Source of the DNA: Apostichopus japonicus
Taxonomy: Eukaryota; Echinodermata; Holothuroidea; Aspidochirotida; Stichopodidae
Assembly (NCBI RefSeq): GCF_037975245.1
Contig: NC_092582.1
Location: forward strand, 4,440,001 to 4,504,000
Length of the DNA stretch: 64,000 bases
Direction: 5' to 3'
The notes under the pieces are model-generated. The model worked only from the letters and a program-made list of their open reading frames with translations. It had not been told where the DNA came from and ran no database searches. Of the stretch, positions 61,501-64,000 are shown one piece after another. The translations under genes were made by a program, and so were the position numbers. Positions within the stretch are counted from its first letter, which is position 1. Each line of letters begins with the position of its first letter.

Positions 61501-61711
61501 AACACATACAAAAGGATCACCCAGTTAGAAAGACTGGCAGAGGTGTATACATCTGTACCCATTGTTGTCCTACCTTTGATTTATACAAAATTTCCATTCT
61601 AGCTTTTTAATGGATCGACAGTAAAAGAATTTCACAAAGAGCTTACCTGGACTGTCCTCCGAAGGGGCGGCAACCTCAAAAAAACATTCAAATATGTGGC
61701 TTGGATTAAGC
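5426..61711 (-). CDS. DENND1: DENND1 (connecdenn) Rab35 guanine-nucleotide exchange factor, 19 exons, first exon missing
   Basis: Nineteen exons joined in phase give about 879 residues, close to vertebrate DENND1A (about 1,000). Seen: uDENN (residues ~1-114), central DENN (~115-286), dDENN (~287-391), a basic helical linker (~392-458), a Ser-rich region (~459-597) and a proline-rich tail (~598-879). Diagnostic motifs include [45 protein letters not shown] and DAFEEEI, all matching human DENND1A as I recall it. Known for the family: the DENN module swaps GDP for GTP on Rab35, and the tail binds clathrin, AP-2 and SH3 proteins at coated pits. Invertebrates usually have one DENND1 gene (RME-4 in C. 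elegans). Exon order and spacing are collinear throughout with no frameshift or in-frame stop, so the gene looks intact. The tiny first coding exon is not identified. The family call is very secure; the tail exons rest on splice signals plus phase. Confidence 0.95.
8180..8800. repeat. Decayed tandem repeat with CTGGAATGA...ATCCAGC units
   Basis: Blocks such as GATGGAATGGTCCCGAAATTGAG, GGCTGGAATGATCCAGCAATCGAG, TAGCTGGAATGACGCAGAAATC and a CTAATTCTTGGAATCCAGC block alternate with TTCTTCTGACTWGACAT blocks. At least four units of roughly 75-110 bp can be lined up by eye. Confidence 0.55.
10936..11098 (+). mobile_element. 163-bp MITE, copy 1 (CAGGSATGAGC termini)
   Basis: Starts CAGGGATGAGCCTGGGG and ends GCTCATGCCTG, giving 11-bp terminal inverted repeats with one mismatch. 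CTCTAG flanks both sides (10930-10935 and 11099-11104) as a possible target duplication. A second copy about 90% similar by eye is at 60719-60882. No coding capacity. Confidence 0.75.
12722..13065. mobile_element. 344-bp tRNA-like retroposon flanked by a perfect 28-bp direct repeat
   Basis: The same 28 bases lie on both sides (12694-12721 and 13066-13093), as expected of a target duplication by recent insertion. A tRNA-like domain is at one end (12742-12813, minus) and a TATA-rich tail at the other. A GGTTCGAAACC B-box-like string occurs on the plus strand near 12833. A second copy lacking part of the tRNA end is at 31232-31510. Family not recognised. Confidence 0.75.
12742..12813 (-). pseudogene. 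tRNA-like sequence within the retroposon
   Basis: On the minus strand 72 bases fold as a cloverleaf: acceptor stem 6 of 7 pairs, D stem four pairs with wobbles, a perfect 5-bp anticodon stem (TCCGC/GCGGA) and a perfect T stem (CCGGG/CCCGG). The A box (TAGCCTAGTGG) fits; the B box is GGTTTGAATCC, with T for the usual C. The loop GTACAGA gives anticodon ACA, so it is probably a tRNA-derived promoter rather than a working tRNA gene. Confidence 0.6.
13092..13123. repeat. AT microsatellite
   Basis: Perfect TA alternation next to the right-hand direct repeat of the retroposon. Confidence 0.9.
15321..15442. repeat. 61-bp tandem duplication
   Basis: Two copies starting at 15321 and 15382 share CATTAATTAA, GGAGTGGATCCCG and AAAAAGGAGTTACTTAG with only a few differences. 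Confidence 0.9.
15779..15898. repeat. 60-bp tandem duplication
   Basis: Two copies offset by 60 bp share ATAATTCTTGCAAAACACC and ATCGGTTTGAAGATTGCCTC, with small indels. Confidence 0.9.
17418..17438 (-). CDS. DENND1: Candidate 21-bp in-frame microexon of DENND1
   Basis: Between exons that both end and start in phase 0, the minus strand carries gacacttgatacag, then 21 bp encoding VIQLQSQ, then gtaaga. The donor context CAG|gtaaga is near-perfect and the upstream tract is pyrimidine-leaning (tgtgtttcctt). Its inclusion would add seven residues without shifting frame. Nothing else supports it: there is no homology check, so it may be a chance pair of splice signals in a 14-kb intron. Confidence 0.4.
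18241..18272. repeat. GT microsatellite followed by a G run
   Basis: A (GT)n run of about ten units ends in ten G bases. Confidence 0.85.
19815..20010 (+). repeat. G-rich minisatellite with ~18-bp units
   Basis: About ten units resembling GGGGGTAATTGTCCG, each with a 3-6 G run, stop about 390 bp from the exon at 20398. Frames are open on both strands because the unit length is near a multiple of three; this is not evidence of coding. Confidence 0.85.
20398..20548 (-). CDS. DENND1: DENND1 exon with conserved IDL(I/L)xDV segment
   Basis: This 151-bp exon encodes [17 protein letters not shown] and [19 protein letters not shown]. The latter resembles the ASIDLLEDVFSNLDM segment in the human DENND1A tail, so it is likely a conserved short binding motif. 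The acceptor is ttccttgcag and the donor gtgaga. It ends in phase 0, joining directly to the last exon or to the candidate 21-bp microexon at 17418-17438. Confidence 0.87.
20549..21645 (-). other. DENND1: DENND1 intron
   Basis: Holds a CATAG/CATAACA-rich stretch (20870-20925) and a TTTAT run (21355-21395). Part of 21050-21115 vaguely resembles the body of the SINE at 46461-46766. No gene seen. Confidence 0.8.
21646..21767 (-). CDS. DENND1: DENND1 exon, charged linker
   Basis: This 122-bp exon encodes a charged, disordered stretch including [17 protein letters not shown] and [11 protein letters not shown]. The acceptor is cgttttgtag and the donor gtgagt, which splits a Lys codon (phase 2). 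The next exon supplies the matching base. No conserved domain is visible; the exon is supported by splice sites, phase and higher GC than the flanks. Confidence 0.82.
21768..23724 (-). other. DENND1: DENND1 intron
   Basis: AT-rich with C- and G-runs near 21915-21935 and 22045-22060 and a short GCAG run (23630-23650). No gene or clear transposon seen. Confidence 0.8.
23725..23868 (-). CDS. DENND1: DENND1 exon, Ser/Pro-rich region
   Basis: This 48-codon exon encodes [16 protein letters not shown] and then a [14 protein letters not shown] tract, a low-complexity Ser/Pro segment with several SP sites. The acceptor is catcccatccag and the donor gtaaga; phase is 0 at both ends. It has no conserved domain and may be variably spliced. 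A pogo-like MITE sits only 127 bp upstream of the acceptor. Confidence 0.82.
23995..24417. mobile_element. 423-bp pogo/Tigger-like MITE with TA target duplication
   Basis: The left end reads TA|CAGTAAAAACTGGATCAT and the right end, reverse-complemented, TA|CAGTAAAAGCCTGGATTAT. TA flanks both ends (23993-23994, 24418-24419), as in Tc1/mariner-pogo elements. No transposase frame. It sits 127 bp upstream of a DENND1 exon. Confidence 0.75.
25995..26460 (+). repeat. Degenerate C-rich repeat with recurring GAGTAC motif
   Basis: GAGTAC or a close variant (AAGTAC, TAGTAC) recurs about every 30-80 bp, usually after GATGA/TTGAT and before CCAAC or CTACC and a run of C-rich sequence. Visible at 26002, 26031, 26082, 26221, 26260, 26287, 26416 and 26453. 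Confidence 0.55.
27203..27262 (-). CDS. DENND1: DENND1 exon, lysine-rich helix ([13 protein letters not shown])
   Basis: This 20-codon exon encodes [20 protein letters not shown], resembling FAKDHAKMGIKEVKNRLKQ of human DENND1A. The acceptor is tatcccgtag, a less common tag, and the donor gtaagc. Both ends are phase 0. It is probably the end of a C-terminal extension helix packing on the DENN module (inference). Confidence 0.87.
27263..29561 (-). other. DENND1: DENND1 intron
   Basis: AT-rich, with a duplicated GTGAAACCGSGGTACATTC string (28376-28433). A plus-strand acceptor-like site followed by an open frame and AATAAA lies at 28966-29111. Otherwise nothing recognisable. Confidence 0.75.
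29562..29701 (-). CDS. DENND1: DENND1 exon, basic linker after dDENN
   Basis: This 140-bp exon encodes a basic segment with [27 protein letters not shown] and [11 protein letters not shown]. It aligns by position with the DKLYHQWLSTVRKGSGAIL region of human DENND1A. The acceptor is tcatttgcag and the donor gtaaga. The frame continues 78 bp past the donor into the intron, but the splice site and phase support the stop of the exon here. Confidence 0.9.
29702..30648 (-). other. DENND1: DENND1 intron carrying a hAT-like MITE
   Basis: About half the intron is the MITE at 29963-30390; the rest is C-rich near 29810-29870 and otherwise plain. Confidence 0.85.
29963..30390. mobile_element. 428-bp hAT-like MITE
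   Basis: Terminal inverted repeats CAGTGGTTCTCAAA are identical over 14 bp. The flanks TGCTAGAC (29955-29962) and TGCTATAC (30391-30398) match at 7 of 8 positions, the 8-bp target duplication typical of hAT elements. The ends resemble the CAGTGGTTCTCAAA class known from many animals. No transposase frame. Confidence 0.88.
30649..30736 (-). CDS. DENND1: DENND1 exon, end of dDENN (DAFEEEI)
   Basis: This 88-bp exon encodes [10 protein letters not shown] and DAFEEEI, matching FIDGRLDLLN and DVFEEEI of human DENND1A. The acceptor is ttgtttcag. The donor gtaagt follows a lone A, giving phase 1; the next exon supplies GT to complete a Ser codon. Confidence 0.95.
31232..31510. mobile_element. tRNA-like retroposon, copy 2 (truncated)
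   Basis: Matches 12783-13060 from GCGGACACCCTAACCAC to AAAGGCAAAT with scattered changes. The T-arm half of the tRNA-like end is missing. An AT microsatellite follows, as in copy 1. Confidence 0.85.
31536..31591. repeat. AT microsatellite
   Basis: About 55 bp of TA alternation with one GA interruption. Confidence 0.9.
31707..31808 (-). CDS. DENND1: DENND1 exon, dDENN helix region
   Basis: This 34-codon exon encodes [15 protein letters not shown] and [12 protein letters not shown], collinear with the ITFCEEAFVSHYRS and MRQFLQNATQLQLFKQ region of human DENND1A. The acceptor is a ggttttcag. The donor reads gttcgt, a weak match to the usual gtaagt and the least standard donor in the gene. Phase is 0 at both ends. 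A tandem array of ~115-bp units starts about 85 bp upstream of the acceptor. Confidence 0.9.
31893..32562 (+). repeat. Tandem array of ~110-121-bp units
   Basis: The block GAGATTTATCCAAGGAAACTG (or GAGGTTTATCC) recurs near 32000, 32120, 32228, 32350 and 32472. Between come TATTGTACAATATAATATTATG and TTTGCTGTCAGGATAC blocks. About five and a half units. Confidence 0.92.
33316..33680 (+). repeat. 210-bp tandem duplication
   Basis: Copies start at 33316 and 33526, sharing ATCAAACAAACTTA, CTGAACACCAGTAC, AGGCCTA and TAAATGCACTA. The first copy carries an extra palindromic TAGGCCTAGGCCTA block (33401-33428). Confidence 0.8.
34330..34450 (+). repeat. Dispersed single copy of the 115-bp unit
   Basis: Shares TTTGCTGTCAGG, GGTAAATATGAGATTTATCC and GGAAACTGTAACAAACT with the array about 1.8 kb away, in the same orientation. 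Confidence 0.88.
34753..34878 (-). CDS. DENND1: DENND1 exon, start of dDENN ([12 protein letters not shown])
   Basis: This 42-codon exon encodes [19 protein letters not shown] and then a GSYKLSLKL block. Human DENND1A has LKNRLKKVSTTTGDGVARA and GSYRNALKI. The acceptor is ctaccctcag and the donor gtaagt. Both ends are phase 0. Confidence 0.96.
34879..35814 (-). other. DENND1: DENND1 intron
   Basis: No transposon or gene recognised; a G run lies at 35480-35493. Confidence 0.75.
35815..35916 (-). CDS. DENND1: DENND1 exon, end of central DENN ([11 protein letters not shown])
   Basis: This 34-codon exon encodes [11 protein letters not shown] and [12 protein letters not shown], matching DDVVILNVDTN and PFDDLQSLPNDV of human DENND1A. 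The acceptor is ttttctgcaag-type with cag at the edge on the minus strand (tctcttgcag) and the donor is gtaagt. Both ends are phase 0. Confidence 0.96.
36020..36087. repeat. (AAAACTTC)n microsatellite
   Basis: Seven or so AAAACTTC/AAAAACTTC units in the 232-bp intron between two DENND1 exons, about 60 bp from the upstream exon's donor. Confidence 0.9.
36149..36295 (-). CDS. DENND1: DENND1 exon, central DENN core (YWQHIYIPV)
   Basis: This 49-codon exon encodes [14 protein letters not shown] and [19 protein letters not shown], then [10 protein letters not shown]. Human DENND1A has YWQHVYIPVLPPHLLDYCC here. This block is part of the Rab-contacting DENN core. Acceptor ttattccag, donor gtaacg, phase 0 at both ends. 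An (AAAACTTC)n microsatellite begins about 60 bp past its donor. Confidence 0.97.
36296..37325 (-). other. DENND1: DENND1 intron with a tandem duplication
   Basis: Dominated by the 197-bp duplication at 36766-37158; otherwise nothing seen. Confidence 0.85.
36766..37158. repeat. 197-bp tandem duplication
   Basis: Copies at 36766-36962 and 36963-37158 are nearly identical from TGTGGTTGATCATAAA to GATTCAGCATAAA, with only a handful of substitutions and a 1-bp indel, so the duplication is recent. Confidence 0.95.
37326..37374 (-). CDS. DENND1: DENND1 exon, central DENN ([15 protein letters not shown])
   Basis: This 49-bp exon encodes [16 protein letters not shown], matching MLYERRILIICSKLST of human DENND1A. 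The YERR(V/I)L block is conserved across DENN proteins. The acceptor is cctcttcacag; the donor after AGG is gtaggt. It is the shortest confident exon. Confidence 0.95.
37375..38605 (-). other. DENND1: DENND1 intron
   Basis: Holds (CTTAT)n at 37693-37718, preceded by GTAACATCAGTTACCC and AAAGTTTATC, which looks like the 3' end of a retroposon. A duplicated TTATGACAATRTTTTGCAATC block (37714-37772) follows. Confidence 0.75.
38606..38667 (-). CDS. DENND1: DENND1 exon, central DENN ([11 protein letters not shown])
   Basis: This 62-bp exon has no long open frame around it and was found by looking for the missing block between IPEN and LLYERR. It encodes [16 protein letters not shown], matching RNLTEYFVAVDVNNML of human DENND1A. 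The acceptor is ctttctacag and the donor gtaatg. It enters in phase 0 and leaves in phase 2, as both neighbours require. Confidence 0.93.
38668..40218 (-). other. DENND1: DENND1 intron carrying a MITE
   Basis: Contains short GT runs (38856-38870 and 39053-39069) and the MITE at 39734-40118. No gene seen. Confidence 0.8.
39734..40118. mobile_element. 385-bp MITE with ATAGGCGTAGGAG termini
   Basis: The left end ATAGGCGTAGGAG is the inverse of CTCCTACGCCTAT near the right end, which has seven more bases (GCTACTG). Flanks TAGCTTTC (39726-39733) and TAGCTTTT (40119-40126) match at 7 of 8, suggesting a hAT-type 8-bp target duplication and a clipped left terminus. C- and G-runs lie just inside both ends. 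Confidence 0.75.
40219..40272 (-). CDS. DENND1: DENND1 exon, central DENN (RALPRIPEN)
   Basis: This 18-codon exon encodes [13 protein letters not shown], matching VPDTRELPSIPEN of human DENND1A. The acceptor is ccttgcag and the donor gtaagc. Both ends are phase 0. The exon is too short to be recognised by frame length alone and is placed by homology and splice sites. Confidence 0.92.
40273..43671 (-). other. DENND1: DENND1 intron
   Basis: Two or three decayed ~130-bp units (40425-40735) share GATTAT/ATTCATTAGAGAAA and GATAAACAGCAAAGG blocks. One dispersed GA-rich repeat copy is at 41880-42008 (minus). An ATTTGCAT octamer and a palindrome lie at 42870-42980. No gene seen. Confidence 0.75.
41880..42008 (-). 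repeat. Dispersed GGTAGAATGAGAAGG repeat, copy 1
   Basis: On the minus strand: CACTTTGGATGGTAGAATGAG, then GGGGCGCACGGTGTTAAAA, then TCTAGACACAGTAGAACGAG and GGGGAGACAGGTAAGC. Closely matches 50088-50230. Confidence 0.85.
43672..43773 (-). CDS. DENND1: DENND1 exon, linker into the central DENN domain
   Basis: This 34-codon exon encodes [14 protein letters not shown], aligned with LLETLHKLPIPDPG of human DENND1A. The acceptor is the ttccttctttccag tract. A nearer ctgcag (ending at 43764) would break the frame, so the upstream one is used. The donor is gtaaga. Both ends are phase 0. A long polypurine (minus-strand polypyrimidine) tract lies about 75 bp upstream. Confidence 0.92.
43774..44479 (-). 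other. DENND1: DENND1 intron with a polypurine tract
   Basis: 43840-43985 is almost all G and A on the plus strand (GGGAGG/GAAGGA mixtures), so pyrimidine-rich on the sense strand. Nothing else notable. Confidence 0.85.
44480..44549 (-). CDS. DENND1: DENND1 exon, end of uDENN ([12 protein letters not shown])
   Basis: This 70-bp exon encodes [17 protein letters not shown], matching LPWFEVFYKLLNILADY of human DENND1A. The acceptor is tttcaacag and the donor gtaatt. The preceding exon supplies two bases of the Ser codon, and this exon ends in phase 0. Confidence 0.95.
45165..45345 (+). repeat. Dispersed GA-rich repeat, diverged copy
   Basis: CACTTTGGGTGACAG...GATGAGAAGGGGG, then GTGCTAAACATTGT, TTGTGAGGAGATATGTAAGC; order of blocks follows the copy at 50088-50230 with many changes. 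Confidence 0.5.
45430..45662 (-). mobile_element. tRNA-derived SINE
   Basis: The minus-strand head (about 45662-45596) reads GGAGTGTTAGCTCTGTGG ... AGTTCGAGTCACTCC: an A-box-like TAGCTCTGTGG, a B-box-like AGTTCGAGTC, and a GGAGTG/CACTCC acceptor stem. A ~165-bp body follows and an A-rich tail (TACTAAAAAAAA). No matching target duplication could be fixed by eye. Confidence 0.7.
45764..45783. repeat. (GGGT)n tetranucleotide repeat
   Basis: Five consecutive GGGT units with G-quadruplex potential. Confidence 0.9.
46108..46221 (-). CDS. DENND1: DENND1 exon, uDENN core (NKQRFGFC)
   Basis: This 114-bp exon encodes [18 protein letters not shown] followed by a Cys-rich CLCIL. The human counterpart is FTFVLTDIDSKQRFGFC, making this one of the best-conserved blocks of the gene. 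The acceptor is ttactctcag and the donor gtaata. It enters after two codon bases and exits in phase 2. Confidence 0.97.
46325..46455 (+). repeat. Dispersed GGTAGAATGAGAAGG repeat, copy 3
   Basis: Carries GGTGGTAGAATGAGAAGGAGG, CTCTAGACACGGTAGAATG and GGTGACAGGTAAGTAAGGAGCG in the same order as 50088-50230. Confidence 0.8.
46461..46766 (-). mobile_element. tRNA-Leu/Ser-like SINE with ATT-rich tail
   Basis: The minus-strand head has a perfect A box (TGGCCGAGTGG) and B box (GGTTCGATTCC) about 60 bp apart with an inserted variable-arm-sized stretch, as in Leu or Ser tRNAs. A ~200-bp body and an (ATT)n tail follow. AATAACATCA (46453-46462) and AATGACATGA (46771-46780) flank it and match at 8 of 10, a likely target duplication. 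Confidence 0.85.
47885..47933. repeat. Near-perfect 21-bp hairpin
   Basis: TACATGTAGGCTTCCTGCTG and its inverse, with one mismatch in 21 pairs, enclose a 7-base loop (ATAACCT). Confidence 0.9.
50088..50230 (+). repeat. Dispersed GGTAGAATGAGAAGG repeat, copy 4
   Basis: CACTTTGGATGGTAGAATGAG, GGGTGCACAGTGTTAAAA, TACTAGACACGGTAGAATGAG and GGGGAGACAGGTAAGC; the best-preserved plus-strand copy. Confidence 0.88.
51345..52160. repeat. Tandem array of about fourteen 50-65-bp units
   Basis: Each unit reads roughly ACTTACTACATATTACTG, TGTGTCTGTAATGCTCATAC, TAGGAATGACAAAG. Fourteen ACTAGGAATGAC-type blocks can be counted, with unit lengths varying by indels. Unit length and continuous homology rule out CRISPR. 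Confidence 0.93.
52424..52440. repeat. Long G homopolymer
   Basis: Seventeen or so consecutive G bases. Confidence 0.9.
53948..53979. repeat. AT microsatellite
   Basis: TA alternation of about 30 bp with one ACA interruption. Confidence 0.85.
54701..54794 (-). CDS. DENND1: DENND1 exon, uDENN domain (RFPEDF...FCFPYD)
   Basis: This 94-bp exon lies between a ttctcatgtag acceptor and a gtacag donor. It encodes RFPEDF and PKFCFPYD, the hallmark of the uDENN strand-turn region (human RQFPEDY and TKFCFPFYV). It enters in phase 1 and leaves in phase 2, fitting both neighbours exactly. Confidence 0.95.
55462..55629. mobile_element. 168-bp hAT-like MITE with perfect 8-bp target duplication
   Basis: GTCATTAT occurs on both sides (55454-55461 and 55630-55637). 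Inside, GTAGCCA near the left end is the inverse of TGGCTAC near the right end, with imperfect outermost bases. A long G/C run lies inside the left end. No coding capacity. Confidence 0.7.
56950..57090 (-). repeat. Dispersed GA-rich repeat, diverged copy 5
   Basis: Minus strand: GGGCGACGACCAGGAGG, GGGGCGCAGGGCTAAAACATTAC, GTAGGCTAGGTAGATG, GTCGAGACAGGTGAGAGAGGAG; block order as at 50088-50230. Confidence 0.65.
58513..58535. repeat. CA microsatellite
   Basis: (CA)n run of about eleven units. Confidence 0.85.
58976..59022. repeat. (CACCTA/CACCTT)n hexanucleotide repeat
   Basis: Seven or eight six-base units; it creates a Pro-Thr run in a plus-strand frame that has no other support. Confidence 0.9.
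60719..60882 (+). mobile_element. 164-bp MITE, copy 2 (CAGGSATGAGC termini)
   Basis: Collinear with 10936-11098, from CAGGGATGAGCCTGGGG to GCTCATGCCTG, with about a dozen substitutions. The GCGAATTCGC palindrome near its right end is kept in both copies. No clear target duplication here. Confidence 0.8.
61647..61711 (-). CDS. DENND1: DENND1 exon encoding the start of the uDENN domain
   Basis: This 65-bp exon begins after a ttacacag acceptor and ends at a gtaagc donor. Its motif [10 protein letters not shown] matches FEVYVEVAYP near residue 15 of human DENND1A. It starts with the third base of a codon, so a preceding exon ending in phase 2 must exist; that exon should encode only the initiator Met and a few residues. 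It ends in phase 1, and the next exon completes a Glu codon. Confidence 0.88.
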
Positions 61712-61865
61712 CTGTGTAAAAGGGAAGAAAAAAAAGACAAGTTGATTGCAAAAATGCAGAGGAAAGATTTTGATGTGATATATATATACATGCATATAGA
61801 ACATTGTACCAGATAGACAACCTAACTGATTGCAAAGGTCGTCAACAGCTTCGTTGAGGTTGCAG

Positions 61866-62154
61866 CAGGCGCGTAGCCAAGGGGGGGCGAAGGGGGCAGC
61901 CGCCCCCCCTTGAGCATATTTTGTACAAAATTTTTTAAGGTTTTTATGATGTCGCTAGTATTTTCAAAAGAGAAAATGCTAAGATACAACTAACAAGTCA
62001 TGGGAAGTGCCATTTCCGGCGATCTGGGAGGCATTTACAGCCAAAATTTTCTTGTACGCTTCGCGCCAACCATGGTGGCGCTACGCTTAGATAGTTTGCA
62101 ATGCCGAATCTACAGTTTCGCCCCTCCCTTGGCAAATTCCTGGCTACGCGCCTG
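61866..62154. mobile_element. 289-bp hAT-like MITE with perfect 8-bp target duplication
   Basis: Ends CAGGCGCGTAGCC and GGCTACGCGCCTG are perfect 13-bp inverted repeats. GGTTGCAG flanks both ends (61858-61865, 62155-62162). Subterminal G/C-rich stretches (GGGGGGGCGAAGGGGG, CGCCCCTCCC) are also inverted. No transposase frame; it lies 154 bp from the first recognised exon. Confidence 0.93.
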
Positions 62155-62693
62155 GGTTGCAGGACTTAAAATAGCTACAGTATGATTCCCGCAATGGCAT
62201 ACAGAGACCCAAAACTACAGTCCAGGTAAATATTTGTAAAACTGTCTATGTATATATTCTGGATAGCAACTATGAGAGTTTCATCTGTCACGTACATCAT
62301 TAAATGTACAGAGACCATTCTGTGTACAAACTCCATTATATATACTGTACACGTTTCAACTTGTGTTACAACACAATTTGGGCATTTTGGCGCATAGAAC
62401 TTACAAAATTCAGATAAATTATTCCCAGGTTCAGGCGGCAAGTTCTAAAACAAACTCATGCAGTGTAAAAATCTGCCTCTATAGGGGGAGAATAAACAAG
62501 CAAGATCACAGTCATCTTGTGGTAACTTTTACCAGATCTGCAAGTTATACAAAGTTAACATTTAAATCATAATCTAAATCTTAGGCAGCCCAAGTTGCAT
62601 ATAAGAACTACTTTGTCCAATAAAAAATTGGCCACCAGGAAAAAAATTCAACAGTTCTTGTCTGTTAAAGCTATAGGAGGCAAAACAATGAAC

Positions 62694-62699
<6 letters not shown>

Positions 62700-62759
<60 letters not shown>
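62700..62759. repeat. AT microsatellite
   Basis: Uninterrupted TA alternation of about 60 bp. Confidence 0.95.
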
Positions 62760-62760
<1 letters not shown>

Positions 62761-62794
62761 GGAAGTATGAATAAGGGGTTAATCAACGGTCTAG

Positions 62795-63019
62795 CGTGCG
62801 TTACTCACAGGATTAATGCACGATCGGGGGATAATGCAAGCGATGCACGAGGGCGGAGCCCGAGTGCATCCAGCGATAGCATTAACACCCGGAGTGCATT
62901 AATCATGCACCATTTGTGTGGGGGAAAAATCATAAAACAAAACATTTTTGGTTACATATAACCAAAGATTTATTAAAGTGATGCCCCGTAAGTTTACCGT
63001 GCGTTACTCACAGGATTAA
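62795..63019. repeat. Duplicated 22-bp block enclosing a palindrome
   Basis: CGTGCGTTACTCACAGGATT occurs at 62795 and 62998, both followed by AA. Between them, ATGCACGAGGGC and GCCCGAGTGCAT (62843-62869) form a hairpin. Probably remnants of an unidentified transposon. Confidence 0.65.
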
Positions 63020-63164
63020 CCACGGTCAGCTGACCTGAATGGACCAATAGAATTTAGGAATCTTTACTAAGTATGAATGAATTAAAGATAAATGTCACTG
63101 CTTGCACCTTAAAAGCATTCATCAATGTTTACCAATAACTCTTTTGTTCATTCGTTTTGGCTTT

Positions 63165-63237
63165 CTTTTCTCTCCAGTGCCTTGAGCACCCTTCCGGGTG
63201 GATATGCACGCATTATAAATTACCATTATTATTATTA
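63165..63237 (+). mobile_element. 3' end of a LINE or SINE
   Basis: Reads CCTTGAGCACCCTTCCGGGTGG, then GCATTATAAATTACC, then (ATT)n. This end resembles the shared 3' tails of CR1/SINE-type retroposons in marine animals; no 5' part was found. Confidence 0.5.
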
Positions 63238-64000
63238 AGCTACAACATTGGGAAGGTTCATGAATGTGGGTGCAGTGCGAAGAAAGTTACCAAGTTTAGT
63301 AGGTTAGGTAGAGGGAAGTGCATTTAGTCGATGGAGACATGTAAGAGGGGTATGCAAAGTAAATTGCATCGTTGTGTGGGAAGACAGACACATTGCTTCA
63401 CTTACATCCTAACCCAGATCTGTACTGACAGTATATGATACAGATGTTCTACATTTTTCATGAGAAAAAAAATTTCCTTCTTAATTTTCCAAATATTAAT
63501 GTAAAACCATGTTTTGATATCTTTCTACAGTTTCCATGAATCTGGACTATACAGGGATGGCTTGGGAAGAAGAATATATATGATACTTATTTCCAGATCT
63601 CTTTTAAAACGCCCAATATTTACCAATCCCCTACGTGAAAGAAAATTTCAAATTGTTCTTGTTTTGATCTCAACACTGCCCACATTGAGTACACTTGCAT
63701 AGGACAAGGCTTGTCTATACCTTGCTCTTAATTTCCTTTCAGCAAGTCACTCTTCTGTATATCATTTATTTAGAGAAAATATTCTTCTTGAAAATGGAAA
63801 ACATATTGTTGTGTTCAAGCTTATTTCCATAAACTAGACAATTTCGCTGTGGGAGCCTTGCCAAACCAGGATGTCACAACTGCTTATGTAGTACTATTTG
63901 CCTATCTTCAGTACACAAATCATATGCCTATACTGCACTACACTAGAGAAAACCTATCCAGCACACAAATCTATTGACGGTGCTTACTGTATGGTATATG

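Larger units (their letters stand above)
54795..61646 (-). other. DENND1: DENND1 intron, 6.9 kb
   Basis: Holds a hAT-like MITE (55462-55629), a GA-rich repeat copy (56950-57090, minus), a (CACCTA)n run (58976-59022) and the second 163-bp MITE (60719-60882). The 125-codon plus-strand frame at 60876-61253 resembles no known protein. No other gene seen. Confidence 0.85.
61712..64000 (-). other. Upstream of the first recognised DENND1 exon
   Basis: Either the first intron or 5' flank. Holds the MITE at 61866-62154, an AT microsatellite (62700-62759), a duplicated 22-bp block with a palindrome (62795-63019) and a retroposon 3' tail (63165-63237). I could not place the first coding exon, a CpG-rich promoter or a start codon here. 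Confidence 0.7.

Overview
The window is animal nuclear DNA. One large, intron-rich gene on the minus strand runs almost the whole length. Its splice sites are canonical, its exons short (49-151 bp, plus one 849-bp last exon), and its introns long, AT-rich and full of non-autonomous transposons and simple repeats. I see no bacterial-style genes, rRNA, CRISPR array or autonomous transposase/reverse transcriptase. The repeat style and a single diverged DENND1 gene suggest a marine invertebrate, perhaps an echinoderm or relative; this taxonomic guess is weak.

The gene encodes a DENND1 (connecdenn / C. elegans RME-4) protein, the DENN-domain exchange factor for Rab35 that works at clathrin-coated pits and endosomes. 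I rebuilt nineteen coding exons from 61711 (5') down to the TGA stop at 5426-5428. All junctions are GT-AG and all phases join, giving about 879 residues. Exons at 61647-61711 through 44480-44549 carry the uDENN part. Exons from 43672-43773 to 35815-35916 carry the central DENN part. Exons at 34753-34878 through 30649-30736 carry the dDENN part. Exons from 29562-29701 to 20398-20548 code for a basic helical linker and a Ser-rich region. The last exon holds a proline-rich tail with a clathrin box, an NPF, a DPF and two NPxY motifs. The small first coding exon (expected to encode only about 7-10 residues) was not found; it is in 61712-64000 or beyond the window. A possible in-frame 21-bp microexon lies at 17418-17438.

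Region by region: 1-5190 is downstream flank with a degenerate TGACCT-rich repeat and simple repeats. 5426-6274 is the last exon. 6275-20397 is a 14-kb intron with a 344-bp tRNA-like element flanked by a perfect 28-bp direct repeat, a copy of a 163-bp MITE, tandem duplications, the candidate microexon and a G-rich minisatellite. 20398-31808 holds seven exons with a pogo-like and a hAT-like MITE between them. 31809-43773 holds eight exons with several tandem duplications and another MITE. 43774-64000 is the 5' part, with four exons, two tRNA-derived SINEs, a 14-copy tandem array, several dispersed copies of an unnamed GA-rich repeat, two more hAT-like MITEs and a striking density of the heptamer TACTGTA/TACAGTA.

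No second protein-coding gene is convincingly present on either strand.
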